Assembly (NCBI RefSeq): GCF_000430785.1
Contig: NZ_AUMR01000012.1
Coordinates: 1-64,000 of the forward strand
Reading direction: 5' to 3'
Source: Ectobacillus panaciterrae DSM 19096
GTDB taxonomy: Bacteria; Bacillota; Bacilli; Bacillales; Bacillaceae_G
Length of the DNA: 64,000 nt
Made by a program: the position numbers and the translations under genes. Below, piece by piece: positions 17,690 through 27,428 of this stretch. The notes under the pieces are model-generated. The model had not been told where the DNA came from. It was given only the letters and a program-made list of their open reading frames with translations, and did no database searches. Position 1 is the first letter of the stretch; every line of letters begins with the position of its first letter.

Positions 17690-17862
17690 ATTATATGTAG
17701 ACATTTGTTGTGCACATTCCATACCAGAAAGTTTTCTTTATCAAACCCCATAACCACTTCATTTTTAACGGTTTGGACCGGAAAAGGGTTTGGCCGCTTC
17801 TATGCTCCGCCGGATGCTCCTTCCTCACTACAAAAAGACGGTTTTTTATTCAGTTGTATATA
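17690..17862 (+). repeat. Dispersed repeat, copy A (MITE-like)
   Basis: About 175 bp in the divergent gap 17659-18094. It shares GGGTTTGGCCGCTTCTATGC, GCCGGATGCTC and the right end ACGGTTTTTTATTCAGTTGTATATA with copies B-D. Its left half is the most diverged. The gap holds no gene; promoter elements for the + strand gene at 18095 must lie in its last 200 bases. Confidence 0.7.
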
Positions 17863-18094
17863 AGAAGAAAGGAAATTACTCTATTTACATTTTTGCACCA
17901 GAATCCTTTCCATTTCGGACAATTTCAATAATCATTTGATTATAAATGCGCATATTTTTCGCTTGTTAAATTATTTATTTCACTGTATTTTTAACTGAGA
18001 TAGAATAAGTTTTTTTTATCAACAAAGATTGATAGATTTAAAAAATATTGCTCTAACAACAGAAACAATATTTAAACAAAGGGAGTTATGATCA

Positions 18095-19198
18095 ATGAAG
18101 ATATATATTATAAGAACTGTGAAGGTATTTGCATGGTTCTTCTTAGGGTCTATCATAATAGCTATTTCGATTCTGTTTGGCACCCAGTTTGGGCATAATT
18201 TACGCATAATTGCTGCAGAAAGCTTTCTTACTTCGCAGCACCCGCAATTTGCGAAGTTCGCCTTTTTATCTCAAACAGAGTTGACTAATTTAACGAATTC
18301 CGTTAAAAATCCGAAGTGGCAAAACAGTAAAATTACAAATAATATAAATTTCTCAAACAAAGAATTGGAAAAGAAAAAGTACGATCCCCTTATCATTACG
18401 ATAGAAACGATCAACCAAAAGTATCAAGATCATTATTTTGAGGGGAAACTTATGACCGTAAGCAATCCTCTTAATGTAAAGCTCGTAACACAGCAAGGCA
18501 CGCAAGGGAAAGATGTTGGCGAAAAAATTTATGTGATGGCCAAACGAAATCATGCCCTAGCTGCCGTTAATGCGAGCGGCTTTGCAGATGCAACGGGCCA
18601 TGGCGGCGGTAAAATAGGCTTGGGCACTGTTATAGCAAATGGACATATTGTAAATACACCTGGAAACAGTAATACTCCAACCATTATCACCGGGTTAACA
18701 AAATACGGTCAAATGGTTACAGGAGATTATTCAGCAAACCAACTGCTGCACATGAACGTTATTTCCGCCGCAGGTTTCATGCCGCAACTTATTGTGAATG
18801 GAGAAAAGATGATCACACATGGAAACGGCGGCTGGGGATACGGACCTAGAACTATTATGGCGCAAAAGAAAGACGGGACTATTATGTTTTTGGTTGTCGA
18901 CGGAAGACAACCTCACAGTATCGGTGCCTCATTAAAGGATTGTCAAGATCTTTTATATAAATACGGTGCTTACAATGCAATGGCTATGGACGGAGGTTCA
19001 TCTGCTACGTTATTTGCATTAGGCAATGTATTGAATATTCCATCTACGTTATCGCATAATTCTCGTTACTTGCCGAACAGTTGGGTCGTTACCGCAAATC
19101 AGAATCAAAAAGTGGAAGTTACCGTAGATGGTCAGCCGGCAACGCAAGAAAAAATCACAGCAATTACCGGATTATCAACACTGGTTACTAAAAAGTGA
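18095..19198 (+). CDS. Phosphodiester glycosidase family exoprotein (NAGPA-like)
   Basis: A 367-residue protein with an N-terminal membrane anchor (VFAWFFLGSIIIAISILFG, residues ~10-28) and an outer NAGPA/DUF2233 domain (~130-340). Family marks are AAVNASGFAD (~160), GYGPRTIMAQKKDG and the closing AMAMDGGSSATLFALG (~295-310). The fold is known from the mammalian mannose-6-phosphate uncovering enzyme; in Bacillus such proteins act on wall teichoic acid, exopolysaccharide or spore surface glycans, which is inferred here. ATG 18095 follows AAGGGAGTT. It forms a one-gene unit closed by a terminator at 19238. Confidence 0.87.
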   Translation: MKIYIIRTVKVFAWFFLGSIIIAISILFGTQFGHNLRIIAAESFLTSQHPQFAKFAFLSQTELTNLTNSVKNPKWQNSKITNNINFSNKELEKKKYDPLIITIETINQKYQDHYFEGKLMTVSNPLNVKLVTQQGTQGKDVGEKIYVMAKRNHALAAVNASGFADATGHGGGKIGLGTVIANGHIVNTPGNSNTPTIITGLTKYGQMVTGDYSANQLLHMNVISAAGFMPQLIVNGEKMITHGNGGWGYGPRTIMAQKKDGTIMFLVVDGRQPHSIGASLKDCQDLLYKYGAYNAMAMDGGSSATLFALGNVLNIPSTLSHNSRYLPNSWVVTANQNQKVEVTVDGQPATQEKITAITGLSTLVTKK

Positions 19199-19237
19199 AA
19201 AAATACTTTCCTGCAAGAGGCTTCTCATATCCACCGA

Positions 19238-19279
19238 GCCCAAATTTCGCTGTACCTCCAAACGAAATTTGGGCTTTCT
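19238..19279 (+). terminator. Terminator after the glycosidase-like gene
   Basis: Perfect 12-bp stem GCCCAAATTTCG/CGAAATTTGGGC, loop 13, then TTTCTT. Confidence 0.85.
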
Positions 19280-19288
19280 TAGTAAATA

Positions 19289-19398
19289 AGAAGCTCATTT
19301 TATCGTTTTGGAGGTAATCTGTTTTCTTAGCTTGACAGACATGGGGGTTCCCCGCATACCCATCAAGTTAAAGACCTACAATACCCCAGAACGAAAAG
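19289..19398 (-). repeat. IS-end relic, copy 2
   Basis: The minus strand contains TTTCGTTCTGGGGTATTG, ACTTGATGGGTATGCGGGG and CTCCAAAACGATAAAATGAG, matching blocks of the relic at 13470-13595 in opposite orientation. Confidence 0.4.
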
Positions 19399-19420
19399 AT
19401 TAGAAACATGTGTAAAGAGA

Positions 19421-19450
19421 AATAGGCTCCTGTACAGGAGCCTATTTTTT
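19421..19450. terminator. Bidirectional terminator ahead of the MFS gene end
   Basis: Palindrome AAATAGGCTCCTG/CAGGAGCCTATTT with T runs on either strand. Confidence 0.85.
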
Positions 19451-19499
19451 ATATAAAGGTTAATGAACCTTATACTGCTTTATCCTTTTCTGTGCGGTT

Positions 19500-20864
19500 C
19501 TATCTTTTAAAAGATCTCCCCTTTAAATATATAACAAACATTAATAACGAACATCCAATTAGAACTGTCAGCCCCATGAAAATATTGCGATACATGGCTT
19601 CAGGTAAGAGATTTTTCTGCAATGCAAGTAATAAGCCTGACAGGGTAACACCGAATGCACCACCAAAAAACTGAATTAACTGCGCCATCCCCATTCCTGT
19701 GCCGATCTTATCATCTGGTAAAAGTCTGGATGTTTCATTTGCGATACTTGATGTTAGCGAAGAAAACCCTGTACTCATAAACATATACGTAATTAAAATC
19801 GCATATGGCGAGACGTTTGAAAAGAATGAAAACGCTACTGTGGAAATTATGAGAAACAGATGCCCGAACAAAATTAATGGTATGTTTCCTACACGGTCAA
19901 TTAAGCGGCCGATATACTGGGCAGCCACAGCTGATAGTATGGCTCCGGGGAAAATAATCATCCCGATCGCAGCCGGTGCTATTTGGAACACGGCTGAAAG
20001 AATAATAGGCATTAAAAAGAGTGTTGAAAAATGTATGATAAACGCAGAAAATCCTATAAACAATACTTTAAGATACTGTCCATTTTTTAAAAGGTCTGGC
20101 TGAATAAACGGAATTTCGACGCGGTGAATATGTCTCCATAAGATCGCAATTACCACAATACTTCCTAAAAGAATAGTGTATGAGAATGTCGATAAAAACA
20201 AAAGAAGTCCCGTTACGCTAGCTCCTGTTAGCACACCGCCTACAGTATCAAACTTGATTGCTTGCACGTCTTCTTTTGGAAGAAATTTGATGAATGCTGG
20301 TAATACAACAAATACCAAAGCAGTAACTGCAAACAAATAGTGCCATCCTAATGTCTGTATAATGGTCCCGCCGATCACTGGACCTAATCCGAATCCTAAT
20401 GATGCTGCAGATGAAATAAGCGACATTGCTTTTCCCCGTCTTGATTCGGGAATATATTTGCCTGCCAAGACCATTGCAAGGCCTGGAACTGCACCAGCAC
20501 CTGCTGCTTGCAGAAGTCTAGATGCTAATAATAGATCAAATTGCGTAGCAAACAGTCCGATAATTGAGGCAACGCCTAAAATGGTTATTCCGATTGTTAA
20601 TAGTCTTCTGATTGGAATAAAGTCGGATAATCGACTGTATGTGAGTGTGGCAATAGCAAACACAATGGAGTAACCTGATACAATCCAAGAAGCTGTGGAT
20701 GAAGATAATTGAAAATCATCTAATATACTTGGCAAAGCAACATTAAACATCGTGGTATTCATGACAACAAGCCACACGGTGACACTCCAAAGAAGTACAA
20801 TTTTATTTTCTTGAAGCAGCCCGTTTTTTTTATCGGCTGTTACAGGTAAAGATAAACTGGTCAT
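19500..20864 (-). CDS. MFS drug exporter, 14-helix Tet(L)/DHA2-like
   Basis: A 454-residue polytopic membrane protein with about 14 helices. Motif A is seen as SRLSDFIPIRRLL (~75) and motif C as GLGPVIGGTIIQTLGW (~155-170). Segments such as TASWIVSGYSIVFAIATLTY and AGAGAVPGLAMVLAGKYIP are shared with Tet(L)/Tet(K)-type and related Bacillus exporters that use the proton gradient to expel drugs or cations. The substrate is not predictable. ATG 20864 follows GGAGGAATAAC. No regulator gene lies alongside. Confidence 0.9.
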   Translation of the reverse strand: MTSLSLPVTADKKNGLLQENKIVLLWSVTVWLVVMNTTMFNVALPSILDDFQLSSSTASWIVSGYSIVFAIATLTYSRLSDFIPIRRLLTIGITILGVASIIGLFATQFDLLLASRLLQAAGAGAVPGLAMVLAGKYIPESRRGKAMSLISSAASLGFGLGPVIGGTIIQTLGWHYLFAVTALVFVVLPAFIKFLPKEDVQAIKFDTVGGVLTGASVTGLLLFLSTFSYTILLGSIVVIAILWRHIHRVEIPFIQPDLLKNGQYLKVLFIGFSAFIIHFSTLFLMPIILSAVFQIAPAAIGMIIFPGAILSAVAAQYIGRLIDRVGNIPLILFGHLFLIISTVAFSFFSNVSPYAILITYMFMSTGFSSLTSSIANETSRLLPDDKIGTGMGMAQLIQFFGGAFGVTLSGLLLALQKNLLPEAMYRNIFMGLTVLIGCSLLMFVIYLKGRSFKR

Positions 20865-20946
20865 GTTATTCCTCCGTTTCTGTTTATTTTATAAAGTATG
20901 GCATAGCGGTTTCTTTAATCAAAAAATTTCAATCTATACAAATCGT

Positions 20947-21126
20947 TTATATATAAATGATTTATAATTTCGACATATGAACTGCTGCTATACAGAACCA
21001 AAGCCTGCACTCGCTTCCTCTCTCTCATCCTTATATGGAACAGGAAAAGGGTTTGACCGCTTCTATGCTCTGCCGGATGCTCTTTCCTCACTATAAAAGC
21101 TGGTTTTTTTATTCACTTATATATAG
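20947..21126 (+). repeat. Dispersed repeat, copy B (MITE-like)
   Basis: About 180 bp in the gap 20865-21320. Left end TATATATAAATGATTTATAA and right end TTATTCACTTATATATA form imperfect inverted ends. It shares TTATAATTTCGACAT with copy D and the GGGTTTGACCGCTTCTATGC core with copy A. The remainder of the gap holds no gene; the 5' end of the DUF1254 relic follows. Confidence 0.75.
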
Positions 21127-21320
21127 TTTAACCCTCATATTTTTCTAGAGACTTAGAAAATATACAGGAGTGCCTTGCTGTTCGTCAATAAATTAGTTCT
21201 AAATTGACTTTTTTATTCACTGCCGCACTCGACTAAGCTATATTCATGGAAAGAATCATTCAATAGGAGATGGAAAGTATTCTAAAAAATGGGCAATATA
21301 GAAGATGGATTCAGAGATAA

Positions 21321-22499
21321 TGGTTATTACTTAATCAATTTAAGTACAATAAGAATTTATCGACACCAGATGATAAATCTATAGTAGCTCCTAATACCGA
21401 TACGCTGTATTTTTCTGCTTGGTTGGATTTATCTAAAGAACCTGTTGTGCTGAATGTGCCGGATACGAACGATCGATACTATACTGTTCAGTTGTTAGAT
21501 GCTTGGACGAATACATTTGCCAATATAGGCAGAAGGACCACTGGTACAAAGGCAGGGAAATTTGTAATAGTCGGTCCACATTGGCAAGGAACATTGCCTT
21601 CTGGAATTAAGAAGCTACAATCTCCCACTGATACAGTATGGGCGTTAGGACGTATCTTAGTTAAAGGAGAGAATGATTTGCCTGAGGCTCAGTCCTTGCA
21701 GGGAAAATTCACTTTGACAACTTTAAAAGGAAAAAGGGCAACAATTAAGCAGAAACGAAATCAATTGTTATCGACAACTACGGTAGAAGAATTAAGTATG
21801 ATGGATTTTATAAACGAGCTGAATGAAGGGTTGAGACAAAATCCACCTTCAAAAAAAGAGCAAGCAATTCTTCAGCAATTTAAACCGATTGGTATTGATC
21901 CTTCCCTTGAAAATCCTTTAAAGGACATGAACCAAGAGACAATAAACGGACTCAATAAAGCAGCAAAAGATGCGATAAATATTATTCGTTTTAGCAATAC
22001 ACAGCTCAAGCCAGAAGGTAGCTGGCAGTATAACTATGATATTGGAACCTATGGCTTTGATTATTTACTACGAGCGGCTGTTGCCTATTCTGGCCTTGGG
22101 GCAAATATTATAGAAGAATCCATGTACGTAAGAACATTTGTCGATGAGAATGGAGACAAACTGAACGGAAAAAACAAATATGTAATTCACTTTGAAAAAG
22201 GAAAGTTACCAAATGTTGAAGCATTTTGGTCCTTGACTCTCTATAATTCAAGCTTCTTCCTAGTAAAAAATCCAATTAAACGCTATGCTGTTGGTGATCG
22301 TACAGAAGGGCTTCGATATAATGCGGATGGATCGCTTGATATTTATATCCAACATAGTCCTCCAGCGGGGAAGGAATTGAATTGGCTGCCAGCGCCCGAG
22401 GGTGATTTTAATCTCATCATGCGTTTGTATCAGCCGGGATTTGCCATTCTTAACGGAAGTTACAAACTACCTCCGGTGAAGAAAGTGAGTGGAGCATAA
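21321..22499 (+). pseudogene. DUF1254 domain protein, N-terminal part lost
   Basis: An open frame of about 392 codons follows a TAA at 21318. It reads LLLNQFKYNKNLSTPDDKSI, VAPNTDTLYFSAWLDLSKEP and runs to 22499, matching DUF1254 (N-half) and DUF1214 (C-half, IHFEKGKLPNVEAFWSLTLY) along its length. The family's N-terminus (signal or a YIYGYP segment) is absent and no in-frame ATG with SD exists before 21423 (TTG). I think the gene lost its 5' end, perhaps together with the arrival of the nearby repeat. A short product from TTG 21423 cannot be ruled out. The family is of unknown function. Confidence 0.7.
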
Positions 22500-22514
22500 A
22501 AGGTTAGATCCATA

Positions 22515-22551
22515 AAAAATGCCGTTCTTTAAGAAAAAAACGGCATTTTTA
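22515..22551 (+). terminator. Terminator after the DUF1254 relic
   Basis: Stem AAAATGCCGTT/AACGGCATTTTT with loop ~12. Confidence 0.85.
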
Positions 22552-22596
22552 GTTACTCTTAACATTTATCTAGGATAGGTACGGTCTGAAGTATTT

Positions 22597-22803
22597 TTAG
22601 ATGAATGATTCATCATGAGGATGTGTTTCTAAAAAAGAATTCACCAATGCTTCCAGTTGTTCCGATTCGGGACTTTCACCTTCAAATGTAAATTCAATTT
22701 CTTGTATAAACTCACCATCTTTGTACACATGCAATCCTCCTCTTTGGAGTAAAACACTGTATTCCACTTTAAACCGATATCCGCCTTGCTCAATTGCTCC
22801 CAT
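22597..22803 (-). CDS. YbxH-like small protein (68 aa)
   Basis: A 68-residue acidic protein starting MGAIEQGGYRFKVEYSVLLQ and continuing with HVYKDGEFIQEIEFTFEGE. From memory it resembles Bacillus YbxH-type proteins of unknown role, which share the MGAIE start and the HVY...EE(I/L)xF stretch. ATG 22803 follows GAGGGATAGAAC. No partner genes. The family call is from recollection and should be treated as tentative. Confidence 0.65.
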   Translation of the reverse strand: MGAIEQGGYRFKVEYSVLLQRGGLHVYKDGEFIQEIEFTFEGESPESEQLEALVNSFLETHPHDESFI

Positions 22804-23109
22804 GTTCTATCCCTCCTCATACCGGCAGTAATATGTTTCATTGTTAAGTCTTCTCGCTTAGTATTTACATTGCAGGAATAACTATCCAAATACCGAGGAA
22901 GCCATCTCATTAAGCTTTTTCAATAAAATTTTCCAACCACTTGCTGAATTCCGCCAATCATAAGCTAAGGGATTATAGCTGAAGCCAATTGATGATTACT
23001 CTTATCTGCGCAGGCATCGGAAATCTGCTACATGGTTTCAATCTCTTTGGACATACTGTAGATGGCATCTTCTGTAATGATGTTAACATATGGACAAGGA
23101 GGAACTCAT
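22804..23109. other. Intergenic stretch 22804-23109
   Basis: No gene, repeat or structured RNA recognised. It holds the start regions of the two flanking divergent genes. Confidence 0.5.
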
Positions 23110-23409
23110 ATGCCAAACCAAAATAAATTCACGAACTCCACAACTGCTCCGTTTGTGCAGGAGACAATGGAAGACATTTGGCGCACAACTTGCGGGACAT
23201 GGCAAGACTGTAATGAAACCACTATTCAGTCTTTCTTGTCTCAGTGCCAACAGCATAACATTGACCCACAGTTCTGTATGAGCTGGGTTGAACAACATAG
23301 TGATAAGATTCCAAACTGGTCAGCTGTTTCTGATACAACTCGCGAATGGGTGAACCAACATACTTCTACCGGTTCTCCTATTTCTACACGAGACCCGCAC
23401 ATGCCTTAA
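23110..23409 (+). CDS. Hypothetical protein (99 aa)
   Basis: Unrecognised 99-residue hydrophilic protein from ATG 23110, with a strong ACAAGGAGGAACTC upstream; an alternative start 48 bases earlier has no SD. It is rich in Gln, Thr, Ser and Trp, has four Cys (TTCGTWQDCNET, SQCQQ, QFCMSW) and no membrane segment. The Cys/Gln content and lone placement would fit a spore-coat or other surface protein, but that is a guess. A terminator follows at 23417. Confidence 0.7.
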   Translation: MPNQNKFTNSTTAPFVQETMEDIWRTTCGTWQDCNETTIQSFLSQCQQHNIDPQFCMSWVEQHSDKIPNWSAVSDTTREWVNQHTSTGSPISTRDPHMP

Positions 23410-23416
23410 ATACAAA

Positions 23417-23447
23417 GGAGAGCCGCTTGGCTCTCCCGCATTTTTAT
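23417..23447 (+). terminator. Terminator
   Basis: GGAGAGCC-GCTT-GGCTCTCC followed by CGCATTTTT. Confidence 0.85.
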
Positions 23448-23527
23448 TGCATTCTTAATGAGCAATTTCCACTCAACATTTCTGCATGCCTACTTCTCTG
23501 TTTATCAATATTTAAAGTATATTTAAT

Positions 23528-24283
23528 TCAAAATAATATGTCTAGAACTACAGGACAATGATCGCTGCCCATTACATGTGAATGAATTTGGGCATCTTTT
23601 AATGAATTTTTTATTCTTTCAGATATAATAAAATAATCAATTCTCCATCCAATGTTTCTCTCTCTTACCTTATTCATATAGGACCACCAAGTATATGCAT
23701 CTTCCCTATTTGGATATAAGTAGCGAAAGGCATCTATAAACCCGGATTCCAGTAGCTTCGTCATCTTTCCTCGTTCTTCTTCTGTAAAGCCGGAGTTTCC
23801 TTTATTGGATTTTGGATTTTTCAAATCGATTGCGTTATGAGCTACGTTTAAATCTCCGCATAAAATAACCGGTTTTATTGTATCTAAATCCCTAAGGTAG
23901 CTGCGAATTTTATCTTCCCAAGCGATTCTGAAGTCAAGCCTTGCCAAATCTCTTTGAGAATTGGGGGTGTATACATTCACCAAATAGAATTCTTCAAACT
24001 CTAAGGTAAGTATCCTTCCTTCCGGTTCTTGTTCTTCAATCCCTACACCATATGTAACGGATAACGGCTCCTTCTTTGTAAATACGGCCGTACCGGAATA
24101 ACCTTTTTTAACTGCATAGTTCCAATATTGAAAGTAGTTTTCTAAGTCCAAATCGATTTGTCCTTCTTGTAATTTAGTTTCCTGAATACAGAATATATCT
24201 GCGTCCGCTTCTTTAAAGTATTCTAAAAATCCTTTGCGTACACATGCTCTAATACCATTAACATTCCAAGAAATCAGTTTCAT
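23528..24283 (-). CDS. exoA: Exodeoxyribonuclease III (ExoA)
   Basis: A 251-residue AP endonuclease/exonuclease III. All family blocks are present: LISWNVNGIRA at the start, CIQETKLQ (~33), GDLNVAHNAIDL (~143) and GSDHCPV near the end (the catalytic Asp-His pair). The enzyme cuts 5' of abasic sites and trims 3' ends in base excision repair. Length is as in B. subtilis ExoA. Start ATG 24283; GAGAAAG lies upstream. Single gene, convergent with the hypothetical gene at 23110. Confidence 0.95.
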   Translation of the reverse strand: MKLISWNVNGIRACVRKGFLEYFKEADADIFCIQETKLQEGQIDLDLENYFQYWNYAVKKGYSGTAVFTKKEPLSVTYGVGIEEQEPEGRILTLEFEEFYLVNVYTPNSQRDLARLDFRIAWEDKIRSYLRDLDTIKPVILCGDLNVAHNAIDLKNPKSNKGNSGFTEEERGKMTKLLESGFIDAFRYLYPNREDAYTWWSYMNKVRERNIGWRIDYFIISERIKNSLKDAQIHSHVMGSDHCPVVLDILF

Positions 24284-24449
24284 AAAATTATAACTTTCTC
24301 CTCATTGGCTTATCTATATTTTTTCGATAAATAAAATTTTATCATGTATCGCCTTTAAGATATACAGTTATAATATTTGGGATTAATTGGCCCTTTCGCT
24401 TTCAACAGCTCTCCTCTATAATTGCCTGTTAGAGAAAGGAGGAGAGCAA

Positions 24450-25385
24450 ATGGCTGATGTAAAACAATTTATCTTTTTCGATTTTGAAATGCTATGTTCA
24501 AATAGAGGAATGCCTTTTAGTGATATGGAAGGAATTCGCCTAGGTGCTGTGAAATATGATATTGAGACAGAGAGCATTGCGTATTTTGATCGTTATATTC
24601 GGCCTGCAAAACTGGAATCTTTAACTCGATTTTGTAAAGAATTAACGGGAATCCATGATTCTGACTTAGTTAATGCAAGTGATTTTAAAGCGGTGTTTGA
24701 AGATTTTTTAACCTGGATTGGCGGAGTTAAAAAATCTCGTTTTTTCTCTTGGTCCACCAGTGATTTATCTCGTTTGAAAATAGATGCAGAAAAATATGAA
24801 ATACCTCTTGCTACGATTAAAAAAATTGAAAAACGTTATATAGACTTTCAAGCGATCTTTACAAAAAGGGTTTCAAGGAACAACCTTTCGGTGGAAAATG
24901 CATTACATGTATATGGGTTAAGTTTTATTGGAGAAAAGCACAATCCGATGTATGATGCATATAATACCCTTCGTATCTATTTAAGCTTTTTAAACGAGCG
25001 AGTAGAGTCTGATTTTATCATGTTAAAACAATTTATTTTTGAAGAAGTACCGCTTGAAATTGAACAAATAAATGTAAAGCTTAGCGAATATCTAAGACAA
25101 GATATGCAGTTATTTGCAGAACAATTGAATGAAATGTGTAAAATGAAAGACGCAGCAAAAATAATAAAAAGGACTCGGAGAATAGTTGAGAAATATGAAA
25201 ATGTTCTAATCAACCGTTCGGGTTTATTTTCTCAAGAGAATATTTTTCATGTCGGTCTTTTAGTAAATTTTTATCATGATTTATTGTTGTCTTATGATGA
25301 ACATTTCAAACACTCATCTAAAATCATAATTTTAGATGAAAGTATGGTACAATCTTTAAACCAGCTTTTTTTGAAGCGAGGATGA
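24450..25385 (+). CDS. DEDDh 3'-5' exonuclease, KapD-like
   Basis: The 311-residue product has an RNase T/DnaQ-type exonuclease domain (residues ~5-185) and an extra helical C-terminal part. Exo I is FIFFDFEM (Asp10, Glu12), the middle Asp lies in SWSTSDLSRLK, and Exo III is HNPMYDAYNT, with the His-X4-Asp spacing of the DEDDh class. KapD, an inhibitor of the KinA pathway to sporulation in B. subtilis, has the same domain but is shorter (~205 residues). The start ATG 24450 is fixed by AAAGGAGGAG. RNA or DNA end trimming is likely; a regulatory role is only inferred. Confidence 0.8.
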   Translation: MADVKQFIFFDFEMLCSNRGMPFSDMEGIRLGAVKYDIETESIAYFDRYIRPAKLESLTRFCKELTGIHDSDLVNASDFKAVFEDFLTWIGGVKKSRFFSWSTSDLSRLKIDAEKYEIPLATIKKIEKRYIDFQAIFTKRVSRNNLSVENALHVYGLSFIGEKHNPMYDAYNTLRIYLSFLNERVESDFIMLKQFIFEEVPLEIEQINVKLSEYLRQDMQLFAEQLNEMCKMKDAAKIIKRTRRIVEKYENVLINRSGLFSQENIFHVGLLVNFYHDLLLSYDEHFKHSSKIIILDESMVQSLNQLFLKRG

Positions 25386-25463
25386 AGAACCATTCTCCTT
25401 CGTACATATTATAACTCCTAACCCCTCACTATCCTCTGGGCTATTTACACGCACAAATTCATA

Positions 25464-25492
25464 AAAAATGCATCAGGCTGATACCTGATACA
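25464..25492 (-). terminator. Terminator after speD
   Basis: On the minus strand TGTATCAGG/CCTGATGCA closes a stem followed by TTTTTTA. The sequence is close to the clpE terminator at 29131. Confidence 0.75.
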
Positions 25493-25534
25493 TTATGATT
25501 ACGCAACCTTATGGAAGATGGAATTTATTATGCA

Positions 25535-26353
25535 TCATTCTCCCCCATGTGTCACATTTTTCCCGTAGAATATTTCGTCCATCTCGGCTTTCAATTTCTT
25601 TGTGATTGAATCCCGTTCATCGCTATGCAACTTTTCTTTCGTATAACCGAACAGATAATTGTCTAAATCAAATTCCCTAAGCTTACATTTTGTATGGAAT
25701 ATATTTTCTTGATATACGTTAACATCGATCATGTCATATAAATTTTTAATGCCGCTTGGAATGTAATTTTGGATGGAGCTGATTTCATGGTCGATAAATA
25801 ATTTGTGACCTGTGATATCTCTTGTAAAGCCGCGTACCCGATAATCGATAGTCATGATATCTGTATCAAATGAATGTATTAAATAATTCAATGCTTTAAG
25901 CGGCGAAATTTCCCCGCATGTGGATACATCTATGTCTGCTCGAAACGTACTGATTCCATCGTCGGGATGATATTCCGGATAAGTATGAACCGTTATGTGA
26001 CTCTTATCCAGCTGTGCTACAACGGCTTGCGGAACGGGTCCGGGTGATTCCGATAATGATTCGATTGAGGCATCTCCGACCGGACCTTCCGACACTAAAA
26101 TGGTTACACTTGCTCCTTGTGGCTCATAGTCTTGCTGCGCAATATTCAATATGTGCGCTCCGATAATCTCAGTTACAGTTGACAATATGTTTGTTAATCT
26201 TTCTGCATTATATTGTTCATCAATATACTCTATGTATGCCTCACGTTCTTCTTTCGTTTTTGTATAGCAAATGTCGTACATATTAAAACTTAAAGATTTG
26301 GTCAAATTGTTAAAACCATGTAGTTGAATTCCTTGTTTTGGTGTTAGGTGCAT
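25535..26353 (-). CDS. speD: S-adenosylmethionine decarboxylase proenzyme (E. coli-like class)
   Basis: The 272-residue proenzyme splits itself at the Lys-Ser bond in [19 protein letters not shown]; Ser118 becomes the pyruvoyl group of the alpha chain. The product supplies decarboxylated SAM for spermidine synthesis. The size and the C-terminal extension match the E. coli SpeD class, unlike the ~126-residue form of B. subtilis. The ATG at 26353 is chosen because AAAGGAGG lies 9 bases upstream; the frame stays open 27 codons further but without an SD. No spermidine synthase gene is adjacent. Confidence 0.92.
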   Translation of the reverse strand: MHLTPKQGIQLHGFNNLTKSLSFNMYDICYTKTKEEREAYIEYIDEQYNAERLTNILSTVTEIIGAHILNIAQQDYEPQGASVTILVSEGPVGDASIESLSESPGPVPQAVVAQLDKSHITVHTYPEYHPDDGISTFRADIDVSTCGEISPLKALNYLIHSFDTDIMTIDYRVRGFTRDITGHKLFIDHEISSIQNYIPSGIKNLYDMIDVNVYQENIFHTKCKLREFDLDNYLFGYTKEKLHSDERDSITKKLKAEMDEIFYGKNVTHGGE

Positions 26354-26502
26354 TATTTTATATCCTCCTTTTGTACAGAAGATTACTCCGACAGTTCTAA
26401 TTTCTGCTTTAATAAAGGGCTTATATTCAGTCAATGTACTTAAAGGTAATATTTACTAAATTATTAAATGTAGTATATACTACCAACGAGTTGAAAGATA
26501 AG

Positions 26503-26534
26503 AAAAACGCCCAATTTCAACGGGCGTTCCTTTT
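26503..26534 (-). terminator. Terminator between speD and the 135-aa gene
   Basis: AACGCCC/GGGCGTT stem, followed on the minus strand by TTTCTT. It probably ends the minus gene at 26735. Confidence 0.7.
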
Positions 26535-26734
26535 CATACTACATATTTGTTAATCACAAAACCCCAAGCGCTCTTACAAAACTCTGACACGGTTTGATGT
26601 ACACCAACACTACTCAGCCTAGTCAAAACAAACAATATGTTTTAATATTGTTTGCCAATATGAAGTATGTTATTCGGAATTGCACCCTTAAATCGAAACC
26701 TAAATGAAATTAATACCTGATGCATCATGCTTAC

Positions 26735-27142
26735 TCAATATTTGTTATATAAACGTTGGGCTCTATCAGCACGTTCTAGCATTCCCGTAGTTTTTCGTAC
26801 GATTTCACGCCCACCCTTTCTTACAAACCATAAGAGATAACAGACGCGTGCATATTCTTCTAGAGACCGTAACACCTTGTCATTTCCTTCTACAGTACGG
26901 GCTAATTCATAAGAATCCCTATCCAAATCCCAGTCATTCTGACTGCTTTTATATGTAAAGTTAACACATTTTTGTGCCAAGTTAGGCACTGTATATAAAG
27001 ACACATAATCTAATGATAAAATAAGTTCGTTGACACTGCCATCCTGATATACTTCTCTGCTGACAAGCTTGTTAATCCGTGTCATGCCGTCCCTTGTTCG
27101 TTTATCCCTTATCATTTTAACTTGTGTAGATTCTTTGTCCAT
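26735..27142 (-). CDS. Hypothetical protein (135 aa)
   Basis: Unrecognised. It has 135 residues from ATG 27142 (GGAAGGGGAGATAG upstream). It is charged and soluble, with a basic N-terminus (MIRDKRTRDGMTRINKLVSR) and a helical C-terminus that contains a short hydrophobic patch (ARVCYLLWFVRKGGREIV). No signal peptide or catalytic motif is visible. About 240 bases separate it from the divergent beta-helix gene, and no operon partner exists. Confidence 0.6.
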   Translation of the reverse strand: MDKESTQVKMIRDKRTRDGMTRINKLVSREVYQDGSVNELILSLDYVSLYTVPNLAQKCVNFTYKSSQNDWDLDRDSYELARTVEGNDKVLRSLEEYARVCYLLWFVRKGGREIVRKTTGMLERADRAQRLYNKY

Positions 27143-27428
27143 TCTATCTCCCCTTCCTATACCAAGTTGAAACCCATTATATTCTGTGCAAGAGGAATTT
27201 ATGCTAACTTCAAACAAAATGGCCAAAAGATGAAGGCGGCTTTATGACTTCTTACTCGTTTATAGAGAAAAGTGGAATTGAATAAGGTTGCTCATAGTAG
27301 GAATAAATCATCTAATATTCCCTTCTTGTTTCAGATATACTTAATGAAGTGTTCAACTCTATAATGGCAGGATATAATTGAAATTTAGTGCCATAAACTT
27401 TGCTTTTCAAAGTGAGGTAGAAAATAAA

